A stretch of 64,000 bases of DNA from CAYOWK01 sp964407665 (lineage in GTDB: Bacteria; Pseudomonadota; Alphaproteobacteria; Caulobacterales; Hyphomonadaceae): NCBI GenBank assembly GCA_964407665.1, contig CAYOWK010000002.1, positions 98,565 to 162,564 of the forward strand, given 5' to 3'. The notes under the pieces were generated by a model, which worked only from the letters and a program-made list of their open reading frames with translations, did no database searches and was not told the DNA's origin. Shown here one piece after another: positions 8,423 to 17,239 of this stretch (positions within the stretch are counted from its first letter, which is position 1; each line of letters begins with the position of its first letter). A program made the position numbers and the translations under genes.

Positions 8423-9022
8423 TCAGTTTGCCGATGTCTGGCGAAAATCGACGGCAAAGCCGCCGTCGATATATCGCACGCAGACGCCAGTGCGGTCGCC
8501 GATCGTCACTCTGTCGCCTACCAGCGGGCGCGGGCCATTGGTTTTCAGCGCCAGGCCGAAGACGGACGCGTCCATGACGGCACAGGCGATGGACATGCCT
8601 TTTCCATAGTTGACGACGATCTGGCCGCCGCTCGCACGCCGCTCGGCCACGCGCTCGTCCGTCAAGCCGAGGCGTTCGCGATTGAGGAGCCAGGTCAGCT
8701 GGTCGGAAATCTTGTCCTGCTTGCGAGGGGAGGCGTGGAAGCGGATGGCGTACCCGAACTCGACGGGACGGATGACTGTTCCCTCAACGCGGCCGATCTG
8801 GTCCAGATAGAGGACAAGCGCTTCGCCGACTGGCAGGTGCTTGCCGAGACCAATGCGAAGGCCCCCGGCGCAGATATCGATCGAAATAGCCTCGAATTCC
8901 TCACCCGACCGGGTGAGGCCACGTACACGCGTGTTCACCGGAACGCGCCGGTGACGGCGACGGTCCGGATGCAGGTCCGCGCGGATTGCGGGAGCTTCCG
9001 ATCGTGCAAGTGCCAGCGCCAT
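8423..9022 (-). CDS. PilZ-domain protein (putative c-di-GMP receptor)
   Basis: 199 aa, cytoplasmic. The first domain begins with DRRRHRRVPV, containing the RxxxR motif that binds c-di-GMP, followed by DICAGGLRI at the place of the canonical D/NxSxxG; here serine is cysteine. A second, more divergent PilZ-like half follows (ACAVMDASVFGLALKT...GDRVTIG), so the protein looks like a tandem PilZ. Tandem PilZ proteins usually act as c-di-GMP-responsive regulators of motility or surface polysaccharide. No effector is encoded next to it. A GGDEF-EAL protein that could change the ligand level lies at 20 kb. Confidence 0.82.
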   Translation of the reverse strand: MALALARSEAPAIRADLHPDRRRHRRVPVNTRVRGLTRSGEEFEAISIDICAGGLRIGLGKHLPVGEALVLYLDQIGRVEGTVIRPVEFGYAIRFHASPRKQDKISDQLTWLLNRERLGLTDERVAERRASGGQIVVNYGKGMSIACAVMDASVFGLALKTNGPRPLVGDRVTIGDRTGVCVRYIDGGFAVDFRQTSAN

Positions 9023-9105
9023 ACCTGTCCGTCCGCTCAGTGCGACCTGGGGAGAGGATGGACCCGTTATGGTTCACAAAGCCTTAGGGATAAACGACCC
9101 GCGGA

Positions 9106-9642
9106 TCAGTCGCTGCTGGCCACAAGACGGATCACAGGTTCCCGTTCCTGGACAGGCGGGAAGACGGCGAGGGCCTGGAGCCGGCGTAGTGGCCGGCCGC
9201 CGAGAACCTCCTCAGCTGACACGCATTGGCACATGCCGAGGAATCGCCCCGTCTCGCGCGCCTGCAGCAGGGGTGCGAGTGCGAATTCGAGGTCGACCTT
9301 CCGGCCATGCAGCGACTCGCCGCGGGCGCGGATGATTGCGGGGCCCCGGCCGTGACGCGCCGAATCCAGCGCAGCGCAGATCAGAGCGCGGTCCGGCTCG
9401 GACCAGATCGACAGGAAATTGTGTTCCAGCAGGGAGCGCCCGAACAGCTTCTCGAGGCCCTGACCGACACGACGGAACGAATAATCCCCGCCCGTGACGC
9501 GATTCAGGACGAAAAGGCCGCCGACGAGGCCCGGCAAATCGTCCGTCATCGGACCCGTTGCAGTCGCGTCGGCGCCGGCGTCGATGCGGGTCCAGGCGTC
9601 CAGCACAGCCTGGGTATAGGGGTGGGTCTGCATTTCCATCAT
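9106..9642 (-). CDS. PAS-domain protein (PAS_5-like)
   Basis: 178 aa, no membrane segment. Most of the protein is one PAS_5-type domain: the N-terminal helix with WTRIDAG, LFVLNRVTGGDYSFRRVG, LFGRSLLEHNFLSIW, and the conserved RGESLHGRKVDLEFALAPL strand region. Such alphaproteobacterial proteins (about 160-220 aa) lack an output domain and their role is unknown; a sensory or protein-binding role is likely. The start has a run of methionines (MMEM) and no strong ribosome site. It lies 83 bp upstream of the PilZ gene on the same strand, so the two may share a transcript. Confidence 0.75.
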   Translation of the reverse strand: MMEMQTHPYTQAVLDAWTRIDAGADATATGPMTDDLPGLVGGLFVLNRVTGGDYSFRRVGQGLEKLFGRSLLEHNFLSIWSEPDRALICAALDSARHGRGPAIIRARGESLHGRKVDLEFALAPLLQARETGRFLGMCQCVSAEEVLGGRPLRRLQALAVFPPVQEREPVIRLVASSD

Positions 9643-9837
9643 GACTGAAATCGCCGGTACTCTACACTGGGACGGGGCCGTCCCCCGCTACCGGAACCCA
9701 TTCGCAATCGGCGGGCCAAGCCACACGTAAGGCGAGTTACGCTCCGTTTCGCGCCGTTTTCGCCCCAAGGGGGAGAATTGGGCGCCTCTCTTGCATCCTG
9801 TCAGGCGAAGTAGGCCCAACCGGACTGGATCGCACAG

Positions 9838-10773
9838 ATGCACGTTTCATGGCGGAACATCGCTTTTGCCGTCGGCGCCGTCATTCTGGCCGGGGCTGCG
9901 GCCACCGCGGTGGGCCAGCCGCCATCGTCGGGATGCTGCACGCCGCCGCCCCCTCCGCCGCCGCCCCCGCCGCCGTCATCCTGCTGCAACGCCCCGCGCA
10001 ACCTCATCGTCGGCGTTCCCGGCGTCACCGTCAGCACGCCGTCGATCCACGTAGGCGCCGCCACGACCAGCGTCGCTGGCGCCGCCGTCTCCACCACTCT
10101 GTCCAGCGGCATCGTCGTCCAGGGATCGGCGTCAAGCTCCGCCTACGGGTCAGGTTCCGCGTCGGGTAGCTCCTACGTCGTCAGCCGCTCGGGTGGGTTT
10201 GCCTACGGCTCAGCTCAGGGCGTCGCAACCAGCCAGATCAACGGTCTCGCCGTCCAGACCTACACGCCTGCGCCGCGCCTCCAGGACAGTGCAGAAGTAT
10301 GTGTCGAGGACGCCGCGGCTGAGGTCGTTCTTCGTCCGGTCCAGGCAATCTGCATCGACGACCGCAACACCCCCCACCCGGCTTCCCGCGTCGATGACGG
10401 CGCGCGGGTCGGCAACGGCTTCGAGGGCGAGGTCTATCGCTGCATGGCGGGCACCCACATGCAGGTCACGACCGGCCAGATGGTCGATGGCAAGGCCGAG
10501 TTCGCGACCGGTGAAACCATCTCCTGCGCCAAGGGTGAAGCGCTCTGGCATGCGCCCGGCGGCAAGCTGTCCTGCCGTCTGCAGACGCCCGAACGTAACT
10601 GCAACGAGCGCTCGCTTCTGCGCAAGTTCGGCCCCGGCCTGAAGCTGGTGGAGACGAAGTCCGTGAAGAAGGTCTGCAAACCCGCGGCTCCCCAGCGCGC
10701 CATCGCGGCATCCGCTGAAATCCCTCCGGGCGATCTGATGCTGGACGGCGGCGTCGGCCAGTCTGTCTGGTAG
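9838..10773 (+). CDS. Secreted Cys- and Pro-rich protein of unknown function
   Basis: 311 aa with a signal peptide (AVGAVILAGAAATAVGQ). Directly after cleavage comes CC-T-P11-SS-CC: two cysteine pairs flanking eleven consecutive prolines. A Ser/Gly/Val-rich stretch follows (about residues 60-135, with GSASSSAYGSGSASGSS), resembling a secreted-structure or surface linker. The C-terminal half has cysteines at regular spacing (EVCVEDA, AICIDD, YRCMAGTHMQV, ISCAKGEALWH, LSCRLQ, RNCNERS), suggesting a disulphide-bonded domain. I do not recognise the family. Translation of eleven prolines should depend on EF-P. The gene appears monocistronic. Confidence 0.75.
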   Translation: MHVSWRNIAFAVGAVILAGAAATAVGQPPSSGCCTPPPPPPPPPPPSSCCNAPRNLIVGVPGVTVSTPSIHVGAATTSVAGAAVSTTLSSGIVVQGSASSSAYGSGSASGSSYVVSRSGGFAYGSAQGVATSQINGLAVQTYTPAPRLQDSAEVCVEDAAAEVVLRPVQAICIDDRNTPHPASRVDDGARVGNGFEGEVYRCMAGTHMQVTTGQMVDGKAEFATGETISCAKGEALWHAPGGKLSCRLQTPERNCNERSLLRKFGPGLKLVETKSVKKVCKPAAPQRAIAASAEIPPGDLMLDGGVGQSVW

Positions 10774-10869
10774 CGACCGGGCCCGGCGCAATTCACGTCC
10801 CGGGCTCTTCGCGAGAGCGCTGTCCCGCACTAACCTCTGCCTCATCGCGAGTCGGCGAGAGGGGCGAAA

Positions 10870-11577
10870 ATGACGTGGCTGGACGGAGCGGCCTTCGGCT
10901 TCTTTCTCGTCGCCTGGTCAGTGATGGGCTGGCTCATCGACGCCTCTCCCTGGCACAAGCTCTCGCTGTCTGCCGCCATGAAGGTGCACCGCCGCCAGTG
11001 GATGCAGCGCATGGCGCGACGGGAAGTGCGTCTGATAGACGCCAACATCGTCACGGGCCTTCAACAGGCGACATCGTTCTTTGCCTCCACGGCGCTGCTC
11101 GCCGTAGGTGCGGGCTTTGGCCTCCTCACCGCCGCTGACACCATCATCGGCGCCTTCGAGGTTTCTGTTGTTCATATCCGGATCGATCGCGGCGCCTTCT
11201 ATTTGAAGACCGCCTTCCTGATGGGGTTGTTCGCCTACGCCTTTTTCAAGTTCGGCTGGGCCTACCGCCTGTTCAACTACTCGGCCGTGATGCTTGCAGC
11301 GACCCCGGAAGCAGGCGATCCCGATGCAGAGGAGGCGGCGGCCGCGACCGCAGAGATGAACATCCGCGCGGCAGCTGAATTCACGCACGGCCTTCGCGCA
11401 TTTTTCCTCGCTATTGCAGTGCTGGCGTGGTTCATCGCGTGGTGGACGTTTGTCCTCGCCACGACGGTCATCGTGGCGGCGCTGCTGAATCGCCAGTTCG
11501 GTTCCGGCGCCCGCAGGGTCGCGATCGGCGCGACTACCCGTTCCGGCAAGACCCATTCCGGCAAGACAAGCGTCTGA
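10870..11577 (+). CDS. DUF599 family membrane protein
   Basis: 235 aa, start behind GAGGGG. Four or more hydrophobic segments (FGFFLVAWSVMGWLI, FFASTALLAVGAGFGLL, AFLMGLFAYAFFKFGW, AFFLAIAVLAWFIAWWTFVLATTVI) and the conserved W/R-rich loop MQRMARREVRLIDANIVTGLQQ after TM1 match the DUF599 family. Function is unknown across the family. A small inverted repeat (around 11589-11605) follows, then the glycosyltransferase gene in the same direction. The C-terminus carries a duplicated SGKT-like basic tail (RSGKTHSGKT). Confidence 0.8.
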   Translation: MTWLDGAAFGFFLVAWSVMGWLIDASPWHKLSLSAAMKVHRRQWMQRMARREVRLIDANIVTGLQQATSFFASTALLAVGAGFGLLTAADTIIGAFEVSVVHIRIDRGAFYLKTAFLMGLFAYAFFKFGWAYRLFNYSAVMLAATPEAGDPDAEEAAAATAEMNIRAAAEFTHGLRAFFLAIAVLAWFIAWWTFVLATTVIVAALLNRQFGSGARRVAIGATTRSGKTHSGKTSV

Positions 11578-11655
11578 TCGCCAGTGATTCCGGTTCGGAA
11601 CCGGAGACGCTGACGCGGCGTTGCTGAGGAGTTCACACACAGGAAGGGCGGTCCA

Positions 11656-13959
11656 TTGCAGGACATGTTGCGGATTGAGTTCCGGCCAGACCGCCTACGG
11701 CAGGCGACGCCCGTACGAACAGTCGCATCCATGGAGCCCACGGCGTCCCGGCGGATCGCAAAGGCGGCGATGGTCGGAAACTACCCTCCGCGTATGTGCG
11801 GCATCGCGACCTTCACGCGTGACCTCCATGAAGGACTGGCCGCTGCGTCGCCGCGTACGCGCTGGATGGTTGCTGCGATGTCGGACGGGGCGGGTCGGTA
11901 CGACTATCCTGAATGCGTGACGCACGTCATCGAACAGAACGATCCGGCAAACTACATTGCCGTCGCTGACGAACTGAACGCTGCCGGGACAGAAGTCGTC
12001 TATCTCCAGCACGAGTTCGGGATCTTCGGAGGTTCCGCTGGAGAGCACGTGCTGATCCTGCTCAGGCGCCTGCGAATGCCGGTCATAACGACCCTGCATA
12101 CGGTCCTTGAACATCCGAACCCTGACCAGAAGCGTGTGATGGACGAGATTATCCGTCTGTCCGCGAAGGTCGTCGTGATGGCCCGGATGGGCGCGGAGAT
12201 TCTTGGACGCGTGCATCCGCATAGCGCAGGCAAGGTTGCCGTAACCCCGCACGGCGCCCCGACGCGCGATCATGCGCCTACCGAGGATTTCAAGGCCAGG
12301 TTTGGACTGGAAGGGCGTCAAGTCATCACGACGTTCGGCCTGCTTGGTCCCGGCAAGGGGCTCGAAACAGTCGTTCGCGCCTTGCCGCAGATTCTCGAGC
12401 GTTCCCCGCACGCAGTCTATCTCGTCGTGGGAGCGACGCATCCAAATCTTGTGGCCGAGCAGGGCGAGGCCTATCGCGATGGGATCGTGGCGCTGGCAGA
12501 GACGCTGGGCGTTCGCCACGCGCTGCAGTTCATCGATCGTTTCGTCGATAACGCTCAACTGGCTGACATTCTCCAGGCCACCGACGTTTACGTTACGCCC
12601 TATCTGAACAAGCAGCAGATCACGTCGGGCACGCTCAGCTACGCGCTGGCGCTTGGGTGCCCCGTTGTTTCGACTCCTTACTGGCACGCCGCCGAGGCGC
12701 TGGCCGATGAAGTCGGCATCTTGTGCCCGTTCGGGGATTCGGACGCATTCGGTCAGGCCATCTCGCATCTGCTGATCGACGAGGCAGCGCGCCACGCCAT
12801 GGCGCGGCGTGCGTACCGCTTCGGCGCCTCGTCCCGCTGGCCCAATGTCGGCCGCAGTTATGTGGACATGGGGATCGAGGCGAGGACGGCGTGGGCGGCG
12901 AAGCCACCCGCCCTCAGCGCCAGCCTCAAACCCTCGCTTTCCGCAGTGAAGCGCCTCTTCGATGATTGCGGCATGTTCCAGCACGGGAAATTCCGCGTGC
13001 CAGATCGCGACCACGGCTACTGCACCGATGACAATGCTCGCGCCCTGACGTTTCTGGCCAGGCGCAGCGCGCTGGACGGGCCTGCAGGTGGCGTGAACGA
13101 GCTAGCCTATGTAGCCGCAGCCTTCGTCAACCACGCTTGGAATCCCTCGACTGGGCGCTTCCGGAACTTCATGTCCTATTCCCGCCAGTGGCTCGACGAC
13201 GGCGCCTGCGACGATTGCAATGCCCGAGCTCTGGAGGCCTTGTTCGAAACGGCTATCGCCGCACCGACAACGGATCTTCGTGACTGGGCAGCGGATCTCG
13301 GTAGGCGTGCATTCCAGCATGCAGGCGACTGGCGGTCGCTGCGCAGTCTGGCGCTTGTGGCCAAGACGTGCCGCTTAGGGGCCGGCTCCGTCATCGTACA
13401 AGACGAGGCGCGCCGGGCCATACTGACGACAGGCGATGCACTGATGGGAGGTCTCGCTGCGCATGGAGACTGGTTCGAGCCGAGGCTTGGATACGATAAT
13501 GCCCGCCTGCCTGAAGCCCTCCTGATCGCTGGACTGTACCTGCAGCGTGAAGACTGGAAGGTCGCGGGACTGAAATCGCTCGAATGGCTCAGCGAACGGC
13601 ACATGCGGAGCGGGATATTCTGCCCGATCGGCACCGGCGAGTTCGACGCTAGCCAGACAGCGGCGGGCTTCGACCAGCAGCCCATCGAGGCGCTGGCGGC
13701 GATCGATGCCTGTGGTGCGGCTTTCGAAGTCACGCACGACGAGATCTGGCGCGAGCGTGCGCTGGACGCTTATCGGTGGTTCATGGGCGACAATGTGCTC
13801 GCGGTCGCGCTTATGACCGGAGATGACGGCGGCTGCCATGACGGGCTGACGCCGTCTGGCCCCAATCAGAACCAGGGCGCCGAAAGCGTCCTCTGCCGTC
13901 AGATGGCTGCGATAGGCATCCGTCGGCTCCTGGGAGCGGAGTCTTTGCTGAATCAATGA
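11656..13959 (+). CDS. Two-domain glycosyltransferase (GT4) with C-terminal alpha/alpha-toroid domain
   Basis: 767 aa from TTG 11656, behind AGGAAGGG; ATG 11665 or 11731 are alternatives. Residues about 38-410 form a GT4 GT-B enzyme: MVGNYPPRMCGIATFTRDL at the acceptor side, LQHEFGIFGG, FGLLGPGKGLE at the nucleotide-sugar domain, and SGTLSYALALGCPVVSTPYWHAAEAL with the donor-binding region. Residues about 430-760 form a helical domain (DCGMFQHGKFRVPDRDHGYCTDDNARAL, later RLGYDNARLPEALL) like the (alpha/alpha)6 glycosidase-type domain found fused to GT4 enzymes in rhizobia and caulobacters. The GH130 gene follows 82 bp downstream, so the pair probably makes and trims the same glycan. Donor and acceptor are unknown. 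Confidence 0.88.
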   Translation: MQDMLRIEFRPDRLRQATPVRTVASMEPTASRRIAKAAMVGNYPPRMCGIATFTRDLHEGLAAASPRTRWMVAAMSDGAGRYDYPECVTHVIEQNDPANYIAVADELNAAGTEVVYLQHEFGIFGGSAGEHVLILLRRLRMPVITTLHTVLEHPNPDQKRVMDEIIRLSAKVVVMARMGAEILGRVHPHSAGKVAVTPHGAPTRDHAPTEDFKARFGLEGRQVITTFGLLGPGKGLETVVRALPQILERSPHAVYLVVGATHPNLVAEQGEAYRDGIVALAETLGVRHALQFIDRFVDNAQLADILQATDVYVTPYLNKQQITSGTLSYALALGCPVVSTPYWHAAEALADEVGILCPFGDSDAFGQAISHLLIDEAARHAMARRAYRFGASSRWPNVGRSYVDMGIEARTAWAAKPPALSASLKPSLSAVKRLFDDCGMFQHGKFRVPDRDHGYCTDDNARALTFLARRSALDGPAGGVNELAYVAAAFVNHAWNPSTGRFRNFMSYSRQWLDDGACDDCNARALEALFETAIAAPTTDLRDWAADLGRRAFQHAGDWRSLRSLALVAKTCRLGAGSVIVQDEARRAILTTGDALMGGLAAHGDWFEPRLGYDNARLPEALLIAGLYLQREDWKVAGLKSLEWLSERHMRSGIFCPIGTGEFDASQTAAGFDQQPIEALAAIDACGAAFEVTHDEIWRERALDAYRWFMGDNVLAVALMTGDDGGCHDGLTPSGPNQNQGAESVLCRQMAAIGIRRLLGAESLLNQ

Positions 13960-14041
13960 CCCCGGATGGAGCGAGGACGCTTGCTCCGCGTTGGTCTCGC
14001 GCGTCGTCTGCCGGCTGCAAGAGCCTGCGGGACGCTGGACG

Positions 14042-15355
14042 ATGCCTACAAAGGGGAATTCCGGCTTGAAGAATACTGTCCACTGCGACTGGGAACTTAC
14101 CGCAGATCCATCGAGAGTGGTGTTGCGGCCCTTCTCGATCTCGCCGGAGCCGCGTTCAACCGCCCAGGGCACGCTGTCGCGCGCAGAGCGGGTCATCCGC
14201 GCCGTTGTCGCGCTCAGCGACGAGGACTGCGCCCGGCAACTCGAGGAGGTCGACTCTGACTTTCACGGACGACACTGGCAGACACACGCCCTGTTCCTCG
14301 CGCGCTTCCGTCAGGTCGAAGAGATGCTGGGTTCGCGGCAGGACGTTCCCGAAGATCGCGCCACGCTGATCGGCGCCTACTTCAGCCACGAGTATTCCTA
14401 CGCCGCGGCCGCCATCATGAATCCGTCCATTGTGCCCCATCCCGACCAGACCGGGCTCGACGGGGGGTGGGTGCGGTTTGTGATGTCGCTCCGTACGGTC
14501 GGTGAGGGCCATATCTCTACAATCAGCTTTGTGGAGGGCGTCGCAGGCCCTGACGGCGAGATGAAGCTCTGGCCAAAGCCGCCCTTCGCCATTGCAGCTT
14601 CCGCTGATGGCCACGAAGGCGAGGGCGGTCCGATCACCCTGCGTCGCAGCAATACTGCCGCCCTGTCCGCCACCGTGCTGTTCCCCGCAACGCCCGCCCA
14701 GCGGAACGGACTTGAAGACCTCCGCCTGACGCACTTTACCGATGACGACGGTCGCAAGACCTACCTCGGCACCTATACCGCCTATTCGGGTCGGGAGGTT
14801 GGATGCGAACTGCTCGAAACCGACGCCTTCCAGTCGTTCCGGCTCACGCCGTTCCGGGGCGCCGCAGCCCAGCACAAGGGACTGGCAATCTTCCCGCGCC
14901 GGATAAACGGCGAATACGCCGCGATCGGCCGTCTCGATCATGAAAGTCTCTATTTCATGCGAACCACGGACCGGTTCACGTGGAACAATGGCCAGCGCAT
15001 CATCCGGCCGACCTATCCGTGGGAGCTGATCCAGACCGGCAATTGCGGCTCCCCGATCGAGACCGAAGCCGGATGGCTTCTGCTGACCCACGGCGTTGGC
15101 GCAATGCGTCAGTACGCGCTTGGCGCCGCCCTGCTGGACCTGAACGACCCGACAAAAGTTCTGGCGCGCACGCCGAAGCCGATCCTGAAGCCCAGCGACG
15201 AGACGCGCGAAGGCTATGTCCCCAACGTGGTCTACACCTGCGGGGCCATGCTGGTCGGCAAGCGCCTGTTCATTCCCTATGGCGTAGCCGACAGCGCCGT
15301 CCGCTGCCTCTCTGTGGCGGTCGACGACCTGCTGGCTGAGATGGAGTGGAGCTAG
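14042..15355 (+). CDS. GH130 family glycoside phosphorylase/hydrolase
   Basis: 437 aa from ATG 14042; a TTG at 13991 is possible and neither has a good ribosome site. Five-bladed propeller enzyme of family GH130. The general-acid motif appears as GLEDLRL (usual GxEDPR), followed by TYTAYSG, FPRRINGEYAAIGR, and TGNCGSPIETEAGWLLLTHGV with the phosphate-site histidine. GH130 enzymes phosphorolyse or hydrolyse beta-mannosides, mostly beta-1,2- or beta-1,4-mannosyl bonds. The long N-terminal helical part (VDSDFHGRHWQTHALFLARF) places it near the oligomannan-type members. It follows the GT4-toroid gene. Its stop overlaps the convergent downstream gene's stop in a shared CTAG. Confidence 0.85.
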   Translation: MPTKGNSGLKNTVHCDWELTADPSRVVLRPFSISPEPRSTAQGTLSRAERVIRAVVALSDEDCARQLEEVDSDFHGRHWQTHALFLARFRQVEEMLGSRQDVPEDRATLIGAYFSHEYSYAAAAIMNPSIVPHPDQTGLDGGWVRFVMSLRTVGEGHISTISFVEGVAGPDGEMKLWPKPPFAIAASADGHEGEGGPITLRRSNTAALSATVLFPATPAQRNGLEDLRLTHFTDDDGRKTYLGTYTAYSGREVGCELLETDAFQSFRLTPFRGAAAQHKGLAIFPRRINGEYAAIGRLDHESLYFMRTTDRFTWNNGQRIIRPTYPWELIQTGNCGSPIETEAGWLLLTHGVGAMRQYALGAALLDLNDPTKVLARTPKPILKPSDETREGYVPNVVYTCGAMLVGKRLFIPYGVADSAVRCLSVAVDDLLAEMEWS

Positions 15356-15957
15356 CGAGCAGGTAGCCTGCGTTTCCAGTCCAGCATCACATGGATGGAA
15401 TTCGCTGTGCTACCGCTCCACTCGACCTCCAGGCCTGCCCCCTCCATCGCAGCCTGGATTTCGTGACCGATAGAGGCAAGCGCTTCCTTCCCCTCGGCAA
15501 CGGATGCATAACTGAACCACAAGCCATCCCCGTCGACCGCGCCTTCTGTGGTCTGTTCATTGTAGTGAGCCGCCCCGCGTATGACGCGGCCGGCCTCGCG
15601 CTCTGCTTCCATCTCGTCCCAGATTTCGACGGATGCACACGTACCACAGCAAGAGAAATCGTGGCGACAGACGATGCCGCTTGCCTCAAGCGTCTCGAAG
15701 GCAGCCTCGAGCCGGTCGAAGTCGGTCCGCGCTGGCCAGGACGCCTGTTCGGCGCGTACAGCTGATATCTCGGCCGCGAGAATGGCGTGCGCCTGCCTGA
15801 GCACGAAGGCCCGAGGGGCTCCTTCATCCTCGCCGCAGTCGATTGCGGACTCAAGAATATCGGCGTGCGCCCGAAATCCTGCCCGGACGCCGGGACGGAT
15901 GACCTGCTTCAAAGCCTCGATGGCGGCGCGCTTCTTTTCGAAACCGAAAATGTCCAC
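15352..15957 (-). CDS. Conserved hypothetical protein (DUF6891-like)
   Basis: 201 aa, soluble; GTG start at 15957, 13 bp after the acyl-CoA dehydrogenase stop, so probably co-transcribed with it. The middle holds a cysteine motif HDFSCCGTCASVEIWDE and then VRGAAHYNEQTTEGAVDGDGLWFSYA, a pattern I associate with the DUF6891 family. The C-terminus (VEWSGSTANSIHVMLDWKRRL) reads like a compact alpha/beta domain. No catalytic function is known to me. The cysteines could bind metal or be redox-active. The family link is tentative; that it is a gene is fairly certain. Confidence 0.65.
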   Translation of the reverse strand: MDIFGFEKKRAAIEALKQVIRPGVRAGFRAHADILESAIDCGEDEGAPRAFVLRQAHAILAAEISAVRAEQASWPARTDFDRLEAAFETLEASGIVCRHDFSCCGTCASVEIWDEMEAEREAGRVIRGAAHYNEQTTEGAVDGDGLWFSYASVAEGKEALASIGHEIQAAMEGAGLEVEWSGSTANSIHVMLDWKRRLPAR

Positions 15958-15970
15958 CGCCCCCGATCCC

Positions 15971-17164
15971 CTACTGGTGGTCGCGCAGGCCCAGCACCCG
16001 CTTGGCGACTACATTGAGGTTCACCTCTGATGTGCCGCCCTCGATAGAGTTGCCCTTCGCGCGGAGCATCGCGCGCGGCGCCATGAGTTCGGCGTTCGAG
16101 AAGCCCGGGCCTTCCCAGCCAAGACCCTGCAGGCCCAGCGCCTCGACCTGAAGTTCGGTCTTGGTCTGGTTCATCTTGGCGGCGGCGTACTTCACGATGG
16201 ACGTCGCGGGGCCCACATCCGCGCCAGCCTTGGCCTGCTCGCCGCTGCGCGCAATCGTAAGGGCGAAGGCGTCGGCATACATCTCGGCCTTGATGATCCG
16301 CGAGCGCAGATCGGTATCCGCGAGCACGCCATTGCGAACGCCGACATACTTCTTGGCGACTTCCGGTAGCGTGAGCCCGGAATTGCGATCCGAGCCAAAG
16401 CCGGTCTTAGAGATGTTGATGCGCTCATACTGCAGAAGGCGTTTGGCGATGTCCCAGCCCTTGCCCGGCTGCGAAACCATCTGGTCCTTGGGCACCTTCA
16501 GGTCGGTCATGAAGGTCTCGCAGAAGGGCGAGGAGCCGGAAATCAGCAGGATCGGCTTCACCTCGACGCCGGGCGACTTCATGTCGAACAGGACGAACGA
16601 GATGCCCTCGTGCTTCTTCGTGAAGTCGGTGCGGACGAGGCAGAAAATCCAGTCGGCATGGTTGGCGTAGGACGTCCAGATTTTGGAGCCGTTGATCAGC
16701 CAGTGGTCGCCCTTGTCCTCGCACCTGGTCTGCAGGGAGGCGAGGTCAGACCCCGCGCCCGGCTCGGAATAGCCCTGGCACCAGCGGATCTTGCCCGCCG
16801 TGATCTCGGGAAGGAAGCGCATCTTCTGTTCTTCGCTGGCGTATTCCAGCAGCACTGGCCCCAGCATCCACAGACCGAACGAAGCGAGCGGAGCGCGGGC
16901 GTTGATGGCGCGCAGTTCCTGTTCGAGGACGAGGTTTTCGTCCTTGGAAAGGCCGCCGCCGCCGTACTTCTTCGGCCAGGTGGGGGCGGTCCAGCCCTTG
17001 GCGGCCATGCGCTCCAGCCACAGCTTGGATTCGGGGTTCACGAAGACCTGGTTCCGACCGCCCCAGATGACTTCGTCTTCCACCATCGGCGTGCGCATGG
17101 ACGGCGGGCAGTTATCTTCCAGCCAGGCCCGGGTTTCCGCACGGAAGGTTTCAAGGTCCGCCAA
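15971..17164 (-). CDS. Acyl-CoA dehydrogenase
   Basis: 397 aa FAD enzyme; TTG start at 17164 with AAGGAG upstream. The N-terminal helical domain includes KKYGGGGLSKDENLVLEQEL, the middle beta-domain has CQGYSEPGAGSDLASLQT (substrate/FAD-binding) and NGSKIWTSYA, and the C-terminal domain has GFGSDRNSGLTLP and EGGTSEVNLNVVAKRVLGL. It oxidises an acyl-CoA to the 2,3-enoyl-CoA and passes electrons to ETF. It resembles the 'acyl-CoA dehydrogenase family' members that work on sterol side chains or branched acids as well as fatty acids. The chain specificity is not readable. The base is likely elsewhere than in the short-chain group because the usual C-terminal YxGT-like glutamate is replaced by EGGTSE. 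Confidence 0.9.
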   Translation of the reverse strand: MADLETFRAETRAWLEDNCPPSMRTPMVEDEVIWGGRNQVFVNPESKLWLERMAAKGWTAPTWPKKYGGGGLSKDENLVLEQELRAINARAPLASFGLWMLGPVLLEYASEEQKMRFLPEITAGKIRWCQGYSEPGAGSDLASLQTRCEDKGDHWLINGSKIWTSYANHADWIFCLVRTDFTKKHEGISFVLFDMKSPGVEVKPILLISGSSPFCETFMTDLKVPKDQMVSQPGKGWDIAKRLLQYERINISKTGFGSDRNSGLTLPEVAKKYVGVRNGVLADTDLRSRIIKAEMYADAFALTIARSGEQAKAGADVGPATSIVKYAAAKMNQTKTELQVEALGLQGLGWEGPGFSNAELMAPRAMLRAKGNSIEGGTSEVNLNVVAKRVLGLRDHQ

Positions 17165-17239
17165 GGCGATCTCCTTCGGTTGGCTGTCTCAGCCAGTTGG
17201 ATTTTCGTCCCTCAGGGCTATCCACGGGCTGTCAAAGGG

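Noticed and set aside
11589..11605. Inverted repeat after the DUF599 gene as a terminator
   Set aside because: 7-bp stem, 3-nt loop and no T-run.
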